A stretch of DNA of 24,181 bases from a virus: IMG/VR virus record IMGVR_UViG_3300043411_001889, positions 1 to 24,181 of that record. The stretch is one strand, 5' to 3'. Under the pieces are notes generated by a model. It did no database searches, was not told where the DNA came from, and saw nothing but the letters and a program-made list of their open reading frames with translations. Below, one piece after another: positions 5,960-14,400 of this stretch (position 1 is its first letter; each line of letters opens with the position of its first letter). Made by a program: the position numbers and the translations under genes.

Positions 5960-6781
5960 ATGAAAAAAACAAAAATAGTAATATTAGGAAGCACTGGTAT
6001 GCTTGGGGTTGGCGTAAGCAAAACATTGCTTAAGTGTGATAATTTTGAAATTTATTTTTCTCACAGAGAGGAAAATCAAAAAAATGGGGAAAACTCATTT
6101 GTGTTCAATGCTAATAACCCAGATTTTAATTCAATTCCAGAGTGTGATTATATAATAAACTGTATAGGAATTATTAAACCATTTATGAATAAAGATATGT
6201 CTGGTAGCATATATGTTAATTCTATATTTCCAAGAGAATTAGCAAAGCACTGTAATAGTAAAGATATAAAATTAATACACATCTCAACAGATTGTGTTTA
6301 TAGCGGATTAAAAGGCAAATACATTGAGTCAGATCTACATGACACTATTGATGAATATGGGAAGAGCAAATCATTAGGCGAGGATATAGAGAACTCTATG
6401 GTGCTACGTACCAGTATTATTGGTGAAGAAAAATACAATTTTGCAAGTTTGTTATCGTGGATAAAATCACAAGCAGGCAAAGAGGTTAATGGGTTTACTA
6501 ATCATTATTGGAACGGTGTCTTAACGGATTATTATGGCGTAATATGTAAGCAAATAATTGAGAAAAATTTATTTGAAAATGGACTTTTTCACATTCACTC
6601 TGAGGTGGATTTGACCAAGTGTGAAATTTTACAATTGTTTAATGAAAAGTTTAATTTAGGGATAAAAATAAATCCAATTAAGGATAAAAATCTAGTAGAC
6701 AGAACATTAAGATCTTCTAAGAGTTTACAAGAAAAATTAAATATTCCTAGTTTTCCAACAATGGTTGATCAGTATCTTTAA
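5960..6781 (+). CDS. RmlD-like dTDP-4-dehydrorhamnose reductase (extended SDR)
   Basis: A 273-aa reductase. The NAD(P)H motif is GSTGMLG (10-16), the active-site strand is STDCVYSG (109-116, RmlD pattern STDYVFDG), and the catalytic pair is Y133/K137 in YGKSK, followed by GE (140-141) and LRTSIIG, all in the order of the RmlD substrate-binding family. It would reduce the 4-keto group of a nucleotide sugar, the last step of making a dTDP-rhamnose-like donor. The start at 5960 (MKKTKIVILG) is chosen over an in-frame ATG at 5942, because it puts the Rossmann strand at residue 5 and lies two bases after the endonuclease stop rather than overlapping it. Its last 35 bp overlap the 3' end of the convergent minus-strand gene. 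Confidence 0.88.
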   Translation: MKKTKIVILGSTGMLGVGVSKTLLKCDNFEIYFSHREENQKNGENSFVFNANNPDFNSIPECDYIINCIGIIKPFMNKDMSGSIYVNSIFPRELAKHCNSKDIKLIHISTDCVYSGLKGKYIESDLHDTIDEYGKSKSLGEDIENSMVLRTSIIGEEKYNFASLLSWIKSQAGKEVNGFTNHYWNGVLTDYYGVICKQIIEKNLFENGLFHIHSEVDLTKCEILQLFNEKFNLGIKINPIKDKNLVDRTLRSSKSLQEKLNIPSFPTMVDQYL

Positions 6782-7304
6782 TTTGAACTATTGGCTCTTT
6801 AAAACATGCCATTACATTTTTTGGGAATGTATGAAATTTTTGTAACTCGTTTTCAAAATCCATTAAATCTTCACCATCACATTTAGATATTAGTCTTTTA
6901 ATGTCTTTGGTAATATATACGCCTCCATTTAAAATAAATGGATCTCCAAAAGAAAAATAATGTAAATGCCAATCCCACTTGACAATGTCTTCTGTTTCTG
7001 ATAGCGGAACCAACTTCATTGGGGACTCATATTTTTTTGAAAAATTGGCATGCTTATTTAAGTTAAGAGAAAACGAGAACATTGACGGATCCTCAATTAA
7101 ACAAGATTCAACTTTGGATTCATCAAAATCTGCCATTATAAATTCTGGATTTTGAACAAAACATACTAATGGTTCCTTGATTTCATTTAATATGGTTAAT
7201 AGTGTGTTTTTAAAGTCTTCGCCATATGTGTCCGTATTTATGTAAGAAACAATTTTATTCGTTTCAATATTTGACATATTGCCAAAATTAAGATAGTGTA
7301 TCAT
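6747..7304 (-). CDS. Probable glycosyltransferase-like (GT-A related) protein
   Basis: A 185-aa protein. The order LVCFVQNPEFIMADFD (about 46-61), FSFSLNLN (76-83), a W-x-W pair (WDWHLHYFSFGDPF, about 110-123) and LNGGVYITKDI (125-135) resembles the second half of small GT-A-like proteins that lie beside glycosyltransferase genes, where the pattern is 'FSLRLG ... W.W ... YPLS.DG.I'. Here the DG is NGG. The assignment is by pattern memory and moderate at best. The ATG lies 17 bp inside the upstream GT2 gene, so the two are probably translated together and may act as a pair. It ends with TAG at 6747-6749, inside the convergent reductase gene. Confidence 0.6.
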   Translation of the reverse strand: MIHYLNFGNMSNIETNKIVSYINTDTYGEDFKNTLLTILNEIKEPLVCFVQNPEFIMADFDESKVESCLIEDPSMFSFSLNLNKHANFSKKYESPMKLVPLSETEDIVKWDWHLHYFSFGDPFILNGGVYITKDIKRLISKCDGEDLMDFENELQKFHTFPKNVMACFKEPIVQIKDTDQPLLEN

Positions 7305-8142
7305 TTTTTTGTTCTAAAATGTAATTGTCAATTTTATTGAAATTTGGTTTATTTTCTAAATCTGCAATAATATCCATTTCTAATTCTTTGTTTGCAATAA
7401 TTTCAGTGTTTTTAACATATACTGCTTTATCATTTTGATAAACATTTTCAAATCCAGCGCATTCCATCAGTGGAATTGCTAAAACATTTTCTGTAAAAGT
7501 GTTATACCATTGATTGTTTTCGTTTTTAAAAGCATTATAGTTTGGATCAGCTTCAATCATCCTTCTGTATAGTCCGCCCCTAAATGTTAGTGGAGAATTA
7601 ATTTTAAAATGATTATTTCTTAAATTATTAAATTGCGGTTCATCTAAAAAAATAACAGGCTCATGTTTTCCTTTGCTATTTGAGTGTCCGCCAAATGTCA
7701 TCCAACAATTTTTGGCATTATAAATTGCATTTATTTGAGATAAACTTAATTTATTCATTAACCAATCATGACCATTTAGTAAAACCACTATATCATCATC
7801 ATTCTCTACAAAATTAAATACTCCATTGTGAAAATTAACTAAATCACCATTTCTATTAGGAGAACGCCATGCAATCATTTTTTTACACTTAGTCTTTTCT
7901 AATAGCGGGTGCGAATATTCAATAATCAACTCTCCTCCATCATCATATAGTGGTTTACCATCAGTGTCAACCTTATATTCGCCAGCGGGTATTTTATTGT
8001 ATGATTCATCAGTTGATGAATCATCTATAAACAGTATTTCATAATCATCATAATCTTGTAAAAGAAGATTATTTATACACACATCGAAGAATTTCCCAGG
8101 ATTATAAAAAGAAACAATTATTTTTATTTTGTTGGTTTTCAT
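7288..8142 (-). CDS. GT2 family glycosyltransferase with altered DxD motif
   Basis: A 284-aa protein with a GT-A start: IIVSFYNPGKFF (8-19), INNLLLQDYDDYEILFIDDSS (about 23-43, the UDP-binding 'VDDGS'-type strand) and N-rich loops. The metal-binding motif expected as LDGDDWL is instead LLNGHDWL (N123, G124, H125, D126), so two of the usual acidic positions are replaced. The C-terminal part (ENVLAIPLMECAGFENV, about 219-234) follows the 'mfPllEMAG' pattern of this subgroup, then YVKN. It would transfer a sugar from a nucleotide donor to a glycan, protein or DNA; the acceptor is not visible. The gene lies beside fibre genes and facing the sugar-nucleotide genes, which fits a joint pathway. It overlaps the next gene by 17 bp. 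Confidence 0.82.
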   Translation of the reverse strand: MKTNKIKIIVSFYNPGKFFDVCINNLLLQDYDDYEILFIDDSSTDESYNKIPAGEYKVDTDGKPLYDDGGELIIEYSHPLLEKTKCKKMIAWRSPNRNGDLVNFHNGVFNFVENDDDIVVLLNGHDWLMNKLSLSQINAIYNAKNCWMTFGGHSNSKGKHEPVIFLDEPQFNNLRNNHFKINSPLTFRGGLYRRMIEADPNYNAFKNENNQWYNTFTENVLAIPLMECAGFENVYQNDKAVYVKNTEIIANKELEMDIIADLENKPNFNKIDNYILEQKNDTLS

Positions 8143-8172
8143 ACAATTAAAAAAAACAAATTTTTTACAAAA

Positions 8173-8193
8173 ATAAACCGTTATAAAAATTAT
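8173..8193 (-). promoter_or_regulatory. Candidate phage promoter before the glycosyltransferase pair
   Basis: Read on the minus strand: ATAATTTTTATAAC, then GGTTTAT, a two-base variant of the TATTTAT box at the same 14-nt spacing, ending 30 nt before the ATG at 8142. It lies in the only sizeable gap (47 bp) of this part of the array. It is one of the two imperfect members of the set, so less certain. Confidence 0.28.
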
Positions 8194-8393
8194 TTATTTT
8201 CTATATATTGTTTGGCATTAATTGCCGAAATTAAAGTCTGAAGTTCCTCTATTTTTTGATTTGCCTGTTGTTGAAGTTCTTCTAAAGTTGGAATGATAGG
8301 TTCAGGATCAGGAACAAATTCTTCTGATATTAGAACCATATATTCATTTCCGTTCTCGTCTGTTCTTTTTTCGAATGTTTGGTTAATTGCCAT
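8190..8393 (-). CDS. Small coiled-coil protein at the end of the fibre operon
   Basis: A 67-aa acidic protein. Residues 1-25 look like strands (TFEKRTDENGNEYMVLISEE), then a proline-rich joint (PDPEPIIP) and one long helix rich in Gln, Glu and Leu (TLEELQQQANQKIEELQTLI) with heptad-like spacing, so it may form a coiled coil. It starts 12 bp after the 1009-aa fibre gene with no gap for a separate promoter, and is therefore probably co-expressed with it. A fibre-assembly or fibre-tip accessory role is a guess from position; no family was recognised. The last few bases overlap the candidate promoter of the glycosyltransferase pair. Confidence 0.7.
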   Translation of the reverse strand: MAINQTFEKRTDENGNEYMVLISEEFVPDPEPIIPTLEELQQQANQKIEELQTLISAINAKQYIENK

Positions 8394-8405
8394 TTGTTTT
8401 ATTTT

Positions 8406-11400
8406 TTAACTTAATCTAACTAATGTTGCTGGGTAAGTTGCCGCATTAAGAGTATAAGTAAATGCGGAAACATTACTTGTTAATGCGCTAAATATTGATG
8501 AGGTTGATGATAACCATGTTGCGGCAGCGCCAGTTCCGCCACTTGATATTCCAAAAATTGGAATTCCATTGGTAATTGCAAACGCAGTAACTGAAACAGT
8601 TGTTGCTCCAGTTGAAACACTTGTTAAATAATATAACCCAGGTGATAAAGATTGATTTATATTTATTGATTTCATGCCAGTTGAAGAAGCACTATCAATA
8701 GTACCTGCATCAAGAACTAAACTATTTGGAATTAAATTTGTGCTATCATAGATTCCTAATCTTAATAAAGAATTTGTTCCACCAGTTGTGGTTACGTTTA
8801 TTCCAATTCTATCTAATGTTATTTGTCTAGAAACAACAAATGGGATAAAAAAATATGTGTTTGTTGCGTGTGCAAGTGTTGTTGATGTAGCCAATCCAAC
8901 ACTGTTCATTCCATACCATCTTTCAAAACTTGTTGTTCCAGCTTTTCTATATGAAGCAATATCGTTTCCAAAAACATTTGCTAATGGAGTACTTCCTGAA
9001 AAATATGTTCCACCCGTAATTGTTCCTGCTGATAAATTATTAATTGTTGTTGAAGCCGATGTTATGTTAACTCGAACATTTGTTGAACCTGTTCCATCAG
9101 TAAATAATTTTATGCTTTTATTTGAAGTGGTATTTCCTATCCATAAATCATTACCAGTTGAATATAAATAACCATCATTTGCAGAACCAACATAACCAGT
9201 AAATGTGGATGAATTAATACCCATATCAATATAATTCACACTTTCAGTTCCATTATTGGCTGTTGCAACTATATCTGAACTAGCCTGAGTTCCATTATGA
9301 ATATTTCTAATGTTTAATTGAGAATATGTTAAAGCAGAAGCAATTCCAACAAACACATTTGAATAAGAACTTGGTTGAACATCATATGCTATAATTCTTT
9401 CTGGGTTGGTTGTTGAAGCAGATGCGGTATTAATTTTTAAATATTTTGTTGTTGCAGTTTGTGCATCTAAAAGCCCACTAACATTTAAATCCATTGTGGA
9501 AATAGTTCCATTGCTATTATCAATAACTCCATTTGTTATATATAAACTATTATTATCAGCAACAATATCACCAACCTGAATAAAAATACCATTATCAAAT
9601 TGTGCAGCAGTTGCACCAGTAACAATTAAGTTATCTATTGTTAAACCAGTGACATTAACAGATTGGAATGTTGCTGTTCCTGCAGTAAATGTGTTAATTC
9701 CATTATTAACTGTTGCTCCTCCAGATGATGTTGCTCCAGTATAAGTAATAGTCGTAGAACTTAACTGATGTATAATAGCAATTCCTGTTCCTGCTGATAA
9801 CGTTGATTGAAACACTTCTCCAGTAGAATCTGTCTTTAAAAAAATAGTTGATAATGCAGGTGAGTTTGTTAATGATTTAATTAATAATTTAGGAACTAAT
9901 ACAGTATTGCTTGTTGTTAAAGTGTAACCAGATCCGCCGATAATTGCCGAATTTATTACTGCAGTAATTGTATTATTAGAACCAGCCACAATAGTTGACC
10001 CAGTACTGGTATTAATAAGATTAGTGCTTCCAGCTAAAATAGAGTTTAATCTTGAATTGTTTATTATTTCATTATAACTACCCCCTAAAATAGAATTATA
10101 ACTAAAAAGAAAAGGGTCTGTGCTTGATCTAATTTCATTTCCACGTCCTCCAACAATTGATGAAAGATAACTATTATTAATAAGATTAGCATTTCCAGCT
10201 CCAATAAATCCATACCTTGATGTGCCAATACCATTGCTTACACCTGCAACTATTGCGCAATAATTTGATGTCCCGTAAGGCGGTGTTATACCTAAGTATC
10301 CTGGAGAAAAATATCTACCAATACTGTTTCCTACACCACCGCCAATTACAGAGCTATAAGATAATGCAATAATATTATTGGTTCCTGCTCCAATAAAATT
10401 ATTATAACTGTTATATGGGTTACTGTTATATAACCAAAAATAACCAGAAATTTTATTGTTAGAACCAGAAGATATACTTGAACTGGTTGAATGTTCTCTT
10501 ATTACATTTCCTCCGCCTGCCCCTATAAAACTTTGAGTACTATTTTTTTCTATTTTATTTGTTTGACCACCAATTATAGTTGAAAAATTTGAGATTCCAG
10601 ATATAACATTTCTATATCCGCCAACCACAGAATAATCACCATTAATATATCCAGTGTTGGCTTGTCCTAAAACTGCGCTTGTGTTGCCTACTTGTGAATA
10701 TTGCCAAACATAAGCACCAGTTGGTATTGGTGTGCCAACACTGTTAATTGTTATTAAATTTCCAGATTCAGTAATTGTTGTTGTTCCAAGACCAGTTAAG
10801 CTTTTAAACTGTAAGGTTGATCCAGATTTTTGAATAAAAATACTTGTTCCACTTGAAATTGTTTGTGCTGTTGTTATAAAAATAGCACCTATATTTGTTC
10901 CAGCGCTTAATATTGTCCCACCACTTAAAGTTCCAGCGGAAAGAAAAGATAAAGTTCCTCCAGATATATTAACGGTTGGATTTGATGATGTTCCTCCAGT
11001 GTATGTGTTTAATCCATCCTGAATATTTGTGCTTGACCCAACCCCTCCAGTTCCAGCCGAGAAAGTTAATAATCCTCCATCATCAGAAATTGAAATGTTA
11101 ATTCCAGAAAACGACTTAAATAATAGATTGTTATTTGTTTTATTAATAAAAACAGAATTTCCTCCGCCAGAAGTAATACCGCTTCCAACAAATAAATTTT
11201 GAATATTATTGCTTCCACTTAATATTGTTCCGCCACTTAAAACAGAAGAATTAAAATATGGAGTATAAACACTGTTTGCTGAATCAGATATAGTAAGCAA
11301 ATCTCCAAAGCTAGATCCGCTAAACACAATTGTCCCATCATTTAGCACATATAGTGTTACAGCACTAGTGGACCCACTAAACATTATAGATGGATTTCCG

Positions 11401-11435
11401 CCAGACGTATTTGGAGTTATTAAAATATTACCCAT
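8406..11435 (-). CDS. Tail fibre with YadA-like head repeats and C-terminal receptor-type domain
   Basis: A 1009-aa fibre protein, Ser/Thr/Gly/Asn-rich and almost free of charged residues. Residues 1-235 are beta-rich stalk with repeated 'SGGTILSG' phrases; about 265-505 hold roughly a dozen YadA-like left-handed beta-roll repeats (pattern SxIxGGxxNxI); 508-560 is a linker shared with the 1990-aa fibre (NTVLVPKLLIKSL). Residues about 711-781 contain IVATANNGTESVNYIDMGI and GYLYSTGNDLWIGNT, a module I know from many marine phage tail proteins. The last 170 residues (from ERWYGM, 838) look like a beta-sandwich with LRLGIYDSTNLIPNS and SLSPGLYYL, probably the receptor-binding end. It starts two bases after the 1990-aa gene stops, so the two are co-translated parts of one fibre set. 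Confidence 0.85.
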   Translation of the reverse strand: MGNILITPNTSGGNPSIMFSGSTSAVTLYVLNDGTIVFSGSSFGDLLTISDSANSVYTPYFNSSVLSGGTILSGSNNIQNLFVGSGITSGGGNSVFINKTNNNLLFKSFSGINISISDDGGLLTFSAGTGGVGSSTNIQDGLNTYTGGTSSNPTVNISGGTLSFLSAGTLSGGTILSAGTNIGAIFITTAQTISSGTSIFIQKSGSTLQFKSLTGLGTTTITESGNLITINSVGTPIPTGAYVWQYSQVGNTSAVLGQANTGYINGDYSVVGGYRNVISGISNFSTIIGGQTNKIEKNSTQSFIGAGGGNVIREHSTSSSISSGSNNKISGYFWLYNSNPYNSYNNFIGAGTNNIIALSYSSVIGGGVGNSIGRYFSPGYLGITPPYGTSNYCAIVAGVSNGIGTSRYGFIGAGNANLINNSYLSSIVGGRGNEIRSSTDPFLFSYNSILGGSYNEIINNSRLNSILAGSTNLINTSTGSTIVAGSNNTITAVINSAIIGGSGYTLTTSNTVLVPKLLIKSLTNSPALSTIFLKTDSTGEVFQSTLSAGTGIAIIHQLSSTTITYTGATSSGGATVNNGINTFTAGTATFQSVNVTGLTIDNLIVTGATAAQFDNGIFIQVGDIVADNNSLYITNGVIDNSNGTISTMDLNVSGLLDAQTATTKYLKINTASASTTNPERIIAYDVQPSSYSNVFVGIASALTYSQLNIRNIHNGTQASSDIVATANNGTESVNYIDMGINSSTFTGYVGSANDGYLYSTGNDLWIGNTTSNKSIKLFTDGTGSTNVRVNITSASTTINNLSAGTITGGTYFSGSTPLANVFGNDIASYRKAGTTSFERWYGMNSVGLATSTTLAHATNTYFFIPFVVSRQITLDRIGINVTTTGGTNSLLRLGIYDSTNLIPNSLVLDAGTIDSASSTGMKSININQSLSPGLYYLTSVSTGATTVSVTAFAITNGIPIFGISSGGTGAAATWLSSTSSIFSALTSNVSAFTYTLNAATYPATLVRLS

Positions 11436-11437
11436 AG

Positions 11438-14400
11438 TTATTTTTTAAATTCCGTTATTAATTTACTAACATCTTTTCTTTCTGCAAATACAGTAAAGAA
11501 ACAATTTATTTTAATAAAAGGAATTTTATTAGATATAAATATTTTGTTATTTTCTATTTTTTTAACCACCAACCATTGTAAGTGTTTGTGCGGAGTTAAC
11601 TGAATCGTAATTGAGTTTTCATCAACTAATCCAATCCATTCCTCTGGCAATTCTATTGTGTTTTTATTAATTAATTTACCTCTATAATATACTCCGTGTT
11701 CAGGACCCTCTAAGTTTCCATACTGAAGCATCTTCCCTGTTTTTGTAGGGTGATCAATTAAGAATGATTTTGTAGTGGCGGCAAAATTTCCTTGCACTAA
11801 CGCATCTCCAACTACATGTAATTTTTTTGTTGCGTCTGGAGAAGCTGTATTTATAAATATTGTTGTTTGATCATTTCTTAATAAACCATCAGAAGTCCAA
11901 GTTGTGCCGTTATATCTAGGTACAAAATTAGTTGTTCCTCCAGTGATGTCAGTTATGTTGTGTTTGTGACTCCAAGGTGTAAAAATTTGATATAAATTTG
12001 TAGATCCACTATTTATTGTTCCAGCGCTAAAAGTACTTGCTGATAATCCTGCGCTAAAAGTTGTCGCACTTGAATTTCCAGTATATGAAATACTTAAAGA
12101 TGTAGCTCCAGAAGTTATTCTTATTCCATTTGATGCTACAAGCGTTCTAAATTCCAAATTTGGAGTATTTGTTTGTGCAAAAACCCCTTGACCATTTATT
12201 GTTCCAGTTAAATTTATACCACCAGTGATAGTTCCAGTTGCTAAAGACGTTTTATTTACTTGACCAGTGGCACCATCTACGGTGAGTGCATAAGTTAAAG
12301 ATCCTGCAAATGATTTTATTATTAAATTAGGAACTAATACAGTATTATTATACCCTAAAGAATAATTATAGCCACCTATAATAGCGCTCCTAGTTGCTTT
12401 TATATAGTTTCCATCACCACCAATTATTGATGAGTGTTTAGAACTTTCAATGGTATTGTTTAAACCATGTGAAATGAAATTTCCATAACTATCTCCTGGA
12501 GAATTATTTGCAATAAGAATTCTATTATATTTACCATTTATTATTGATGAAAATCCTCCGTCGTAAATCGTGTTACCAGATCCAGTCCCAACAAATCCAT
12601 AGTTGTATCTATTACGGTCTGCGCTATAAGTAGGTCCGATTTTAGAAGATTTGCCTGACCCAATAATTGAATATTTTGATTTTAATATGTAGTTAAAAAA
12701 TCCATTTCCAATAGAAGAGTTATAGCAATCATATAAGTAATTTGTTTGTCCATTTAACACAAAAGAATATTTAGAAGTGCCATCTATTGAATTTTCTCTT
12801 CCGTTTAAAATTGAATTATATTTTGAATTGGTATTACTGTTTAATACATTGTTTTTACCTAATCCTATAAATCCGTTAGTAGTTACACTTATCTGATGTC
12901 CATTACCGCCTATAATAGAAGAGAGGTTTGAACTTGTATTTATAGTATTATTTGTTCCGTTTAATATTGAAGAATATGCACTCTTAACAGTTGTTGTACT
13001 ACCTGCTGCTATGCTAAAATTAGCATTTACAGTAGTTGTAAAATTATTTGCTCTAATAGAAAAACTTCCAGTTTGCCCAGATCTCCACAAATCTGGTACC
13101 CCTAAACTGCCCATGGTTAAATTAGATTCAACCATAACACCGTTTGCAATATTTGTTATAGTAATACCACTGCCTCCACTTATTGATTTGAATTGCAGTA
13201 TATTATTCGATTTTAAATTAAATACTTGACCAGTGTTAACGGCAACTCCAATATTTGCTCCGCTATATACAAATAAATTTTGTATGTTTGTGTTGCCAGA
13301 ATTTATTGTTCCTCCAGAAAAAGTTGTTGCAGAAAAAGGTCCTGTAAATGTGCCACCAGATATGTTAACAGTTGGAAATGTTGAAGTGCCACCAGTATAA
13401 GTGTTTAAACCATTTTGAATAAATGTTGATGCTCCGCCAGCAGTAGATTCAATAACAACAACACCCTCAATGTTATTAGTGGTTATAGTTATATTTGAAC
13501 CAGCCGATAAAGTTCTGAAAGACATTACTCCAGCTGTTGTAGCGCTATATACTTCTCCAGTACCAATACCTATATTAACTCCAGTGGTTACGGTTCCAAC
13601 TCCACCTGCATATGCGGCTCCTAAAATTAAATGTCCATTAGGTTGTGCTAATACAAAGCTATTTGTTAAACTGGTTAATGATCTTCCAACTCCATGATCA
13701 AAATACATTGTATTAGAAGAAAGAGCAATCATTTCTATGCTACCCAAAACCACTGAGTTTTGAGCGCTGCCAGAAACAACATTCCTTATTCCGCTTATAA
13801 TTGTACTATTAAATCCTGAAACTGAATTACCGTATCCATTTAATATTTGCCCAGCGCTTATGAAAACGCTGTTTCCAGAACCATTTAGAGTTGTGCCATA
13901 CCTAGTGTTGGATCCAGCGTGTGCACCTCGTGTTATTCTGGATTGTGTACCAAACATTAAGGCGGCAGTTGTAAGAGAAGTGGAATAATTATATGATCCA
14001 CCCAAAATAGTTGAGAAGTTTCCATAAGCAGTACCACTTAATCCATTTAATATCGATGTTAATCCACCTCTAGTTTTATTTCTAAATCCAGAAGCTATTA
14101 AAGAATCTCCATTAAAGGAACTAACGTAACTAATAGTGTTGTACCCACCATTTAATATTGTTCCTCTTGCTAGAATTGAAATGCTATTCCATACACCATT
14201 ACCAATAAACTGCTGCGCCCCTCTTGTTGAATTATGCTGTCCATTAATTATTGTGCTAAAAGTTCCGTTTCCACTAATTATATTGTCAAAACCATTATTT
14301 ATTGATGCAAAATTACTTTGAATTAATGTATTTCCAGATCCGTTTATTATGCCATTATTAGAATTATTTATTAAATTATAATTACCATTTCCAATAAAAG

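Noticed and set aside
8150-8180. Possible hairpin with T-run in the gap before the glycosyltransferase gene
   Set aside because: Only A-T pairs with a tiny loop and no G/C core; in DNA this AT-rich such pairings are expected by chance.
8788-9171. Long plus-strand open frame opposite the 1009-aa fibre (and similar ones at 13011, 13470, 14136 and 18209)
   Set aside because: These mirror the low-complexity codons of the fibre genes; their products have no domain and no spacing or start signals of their own.
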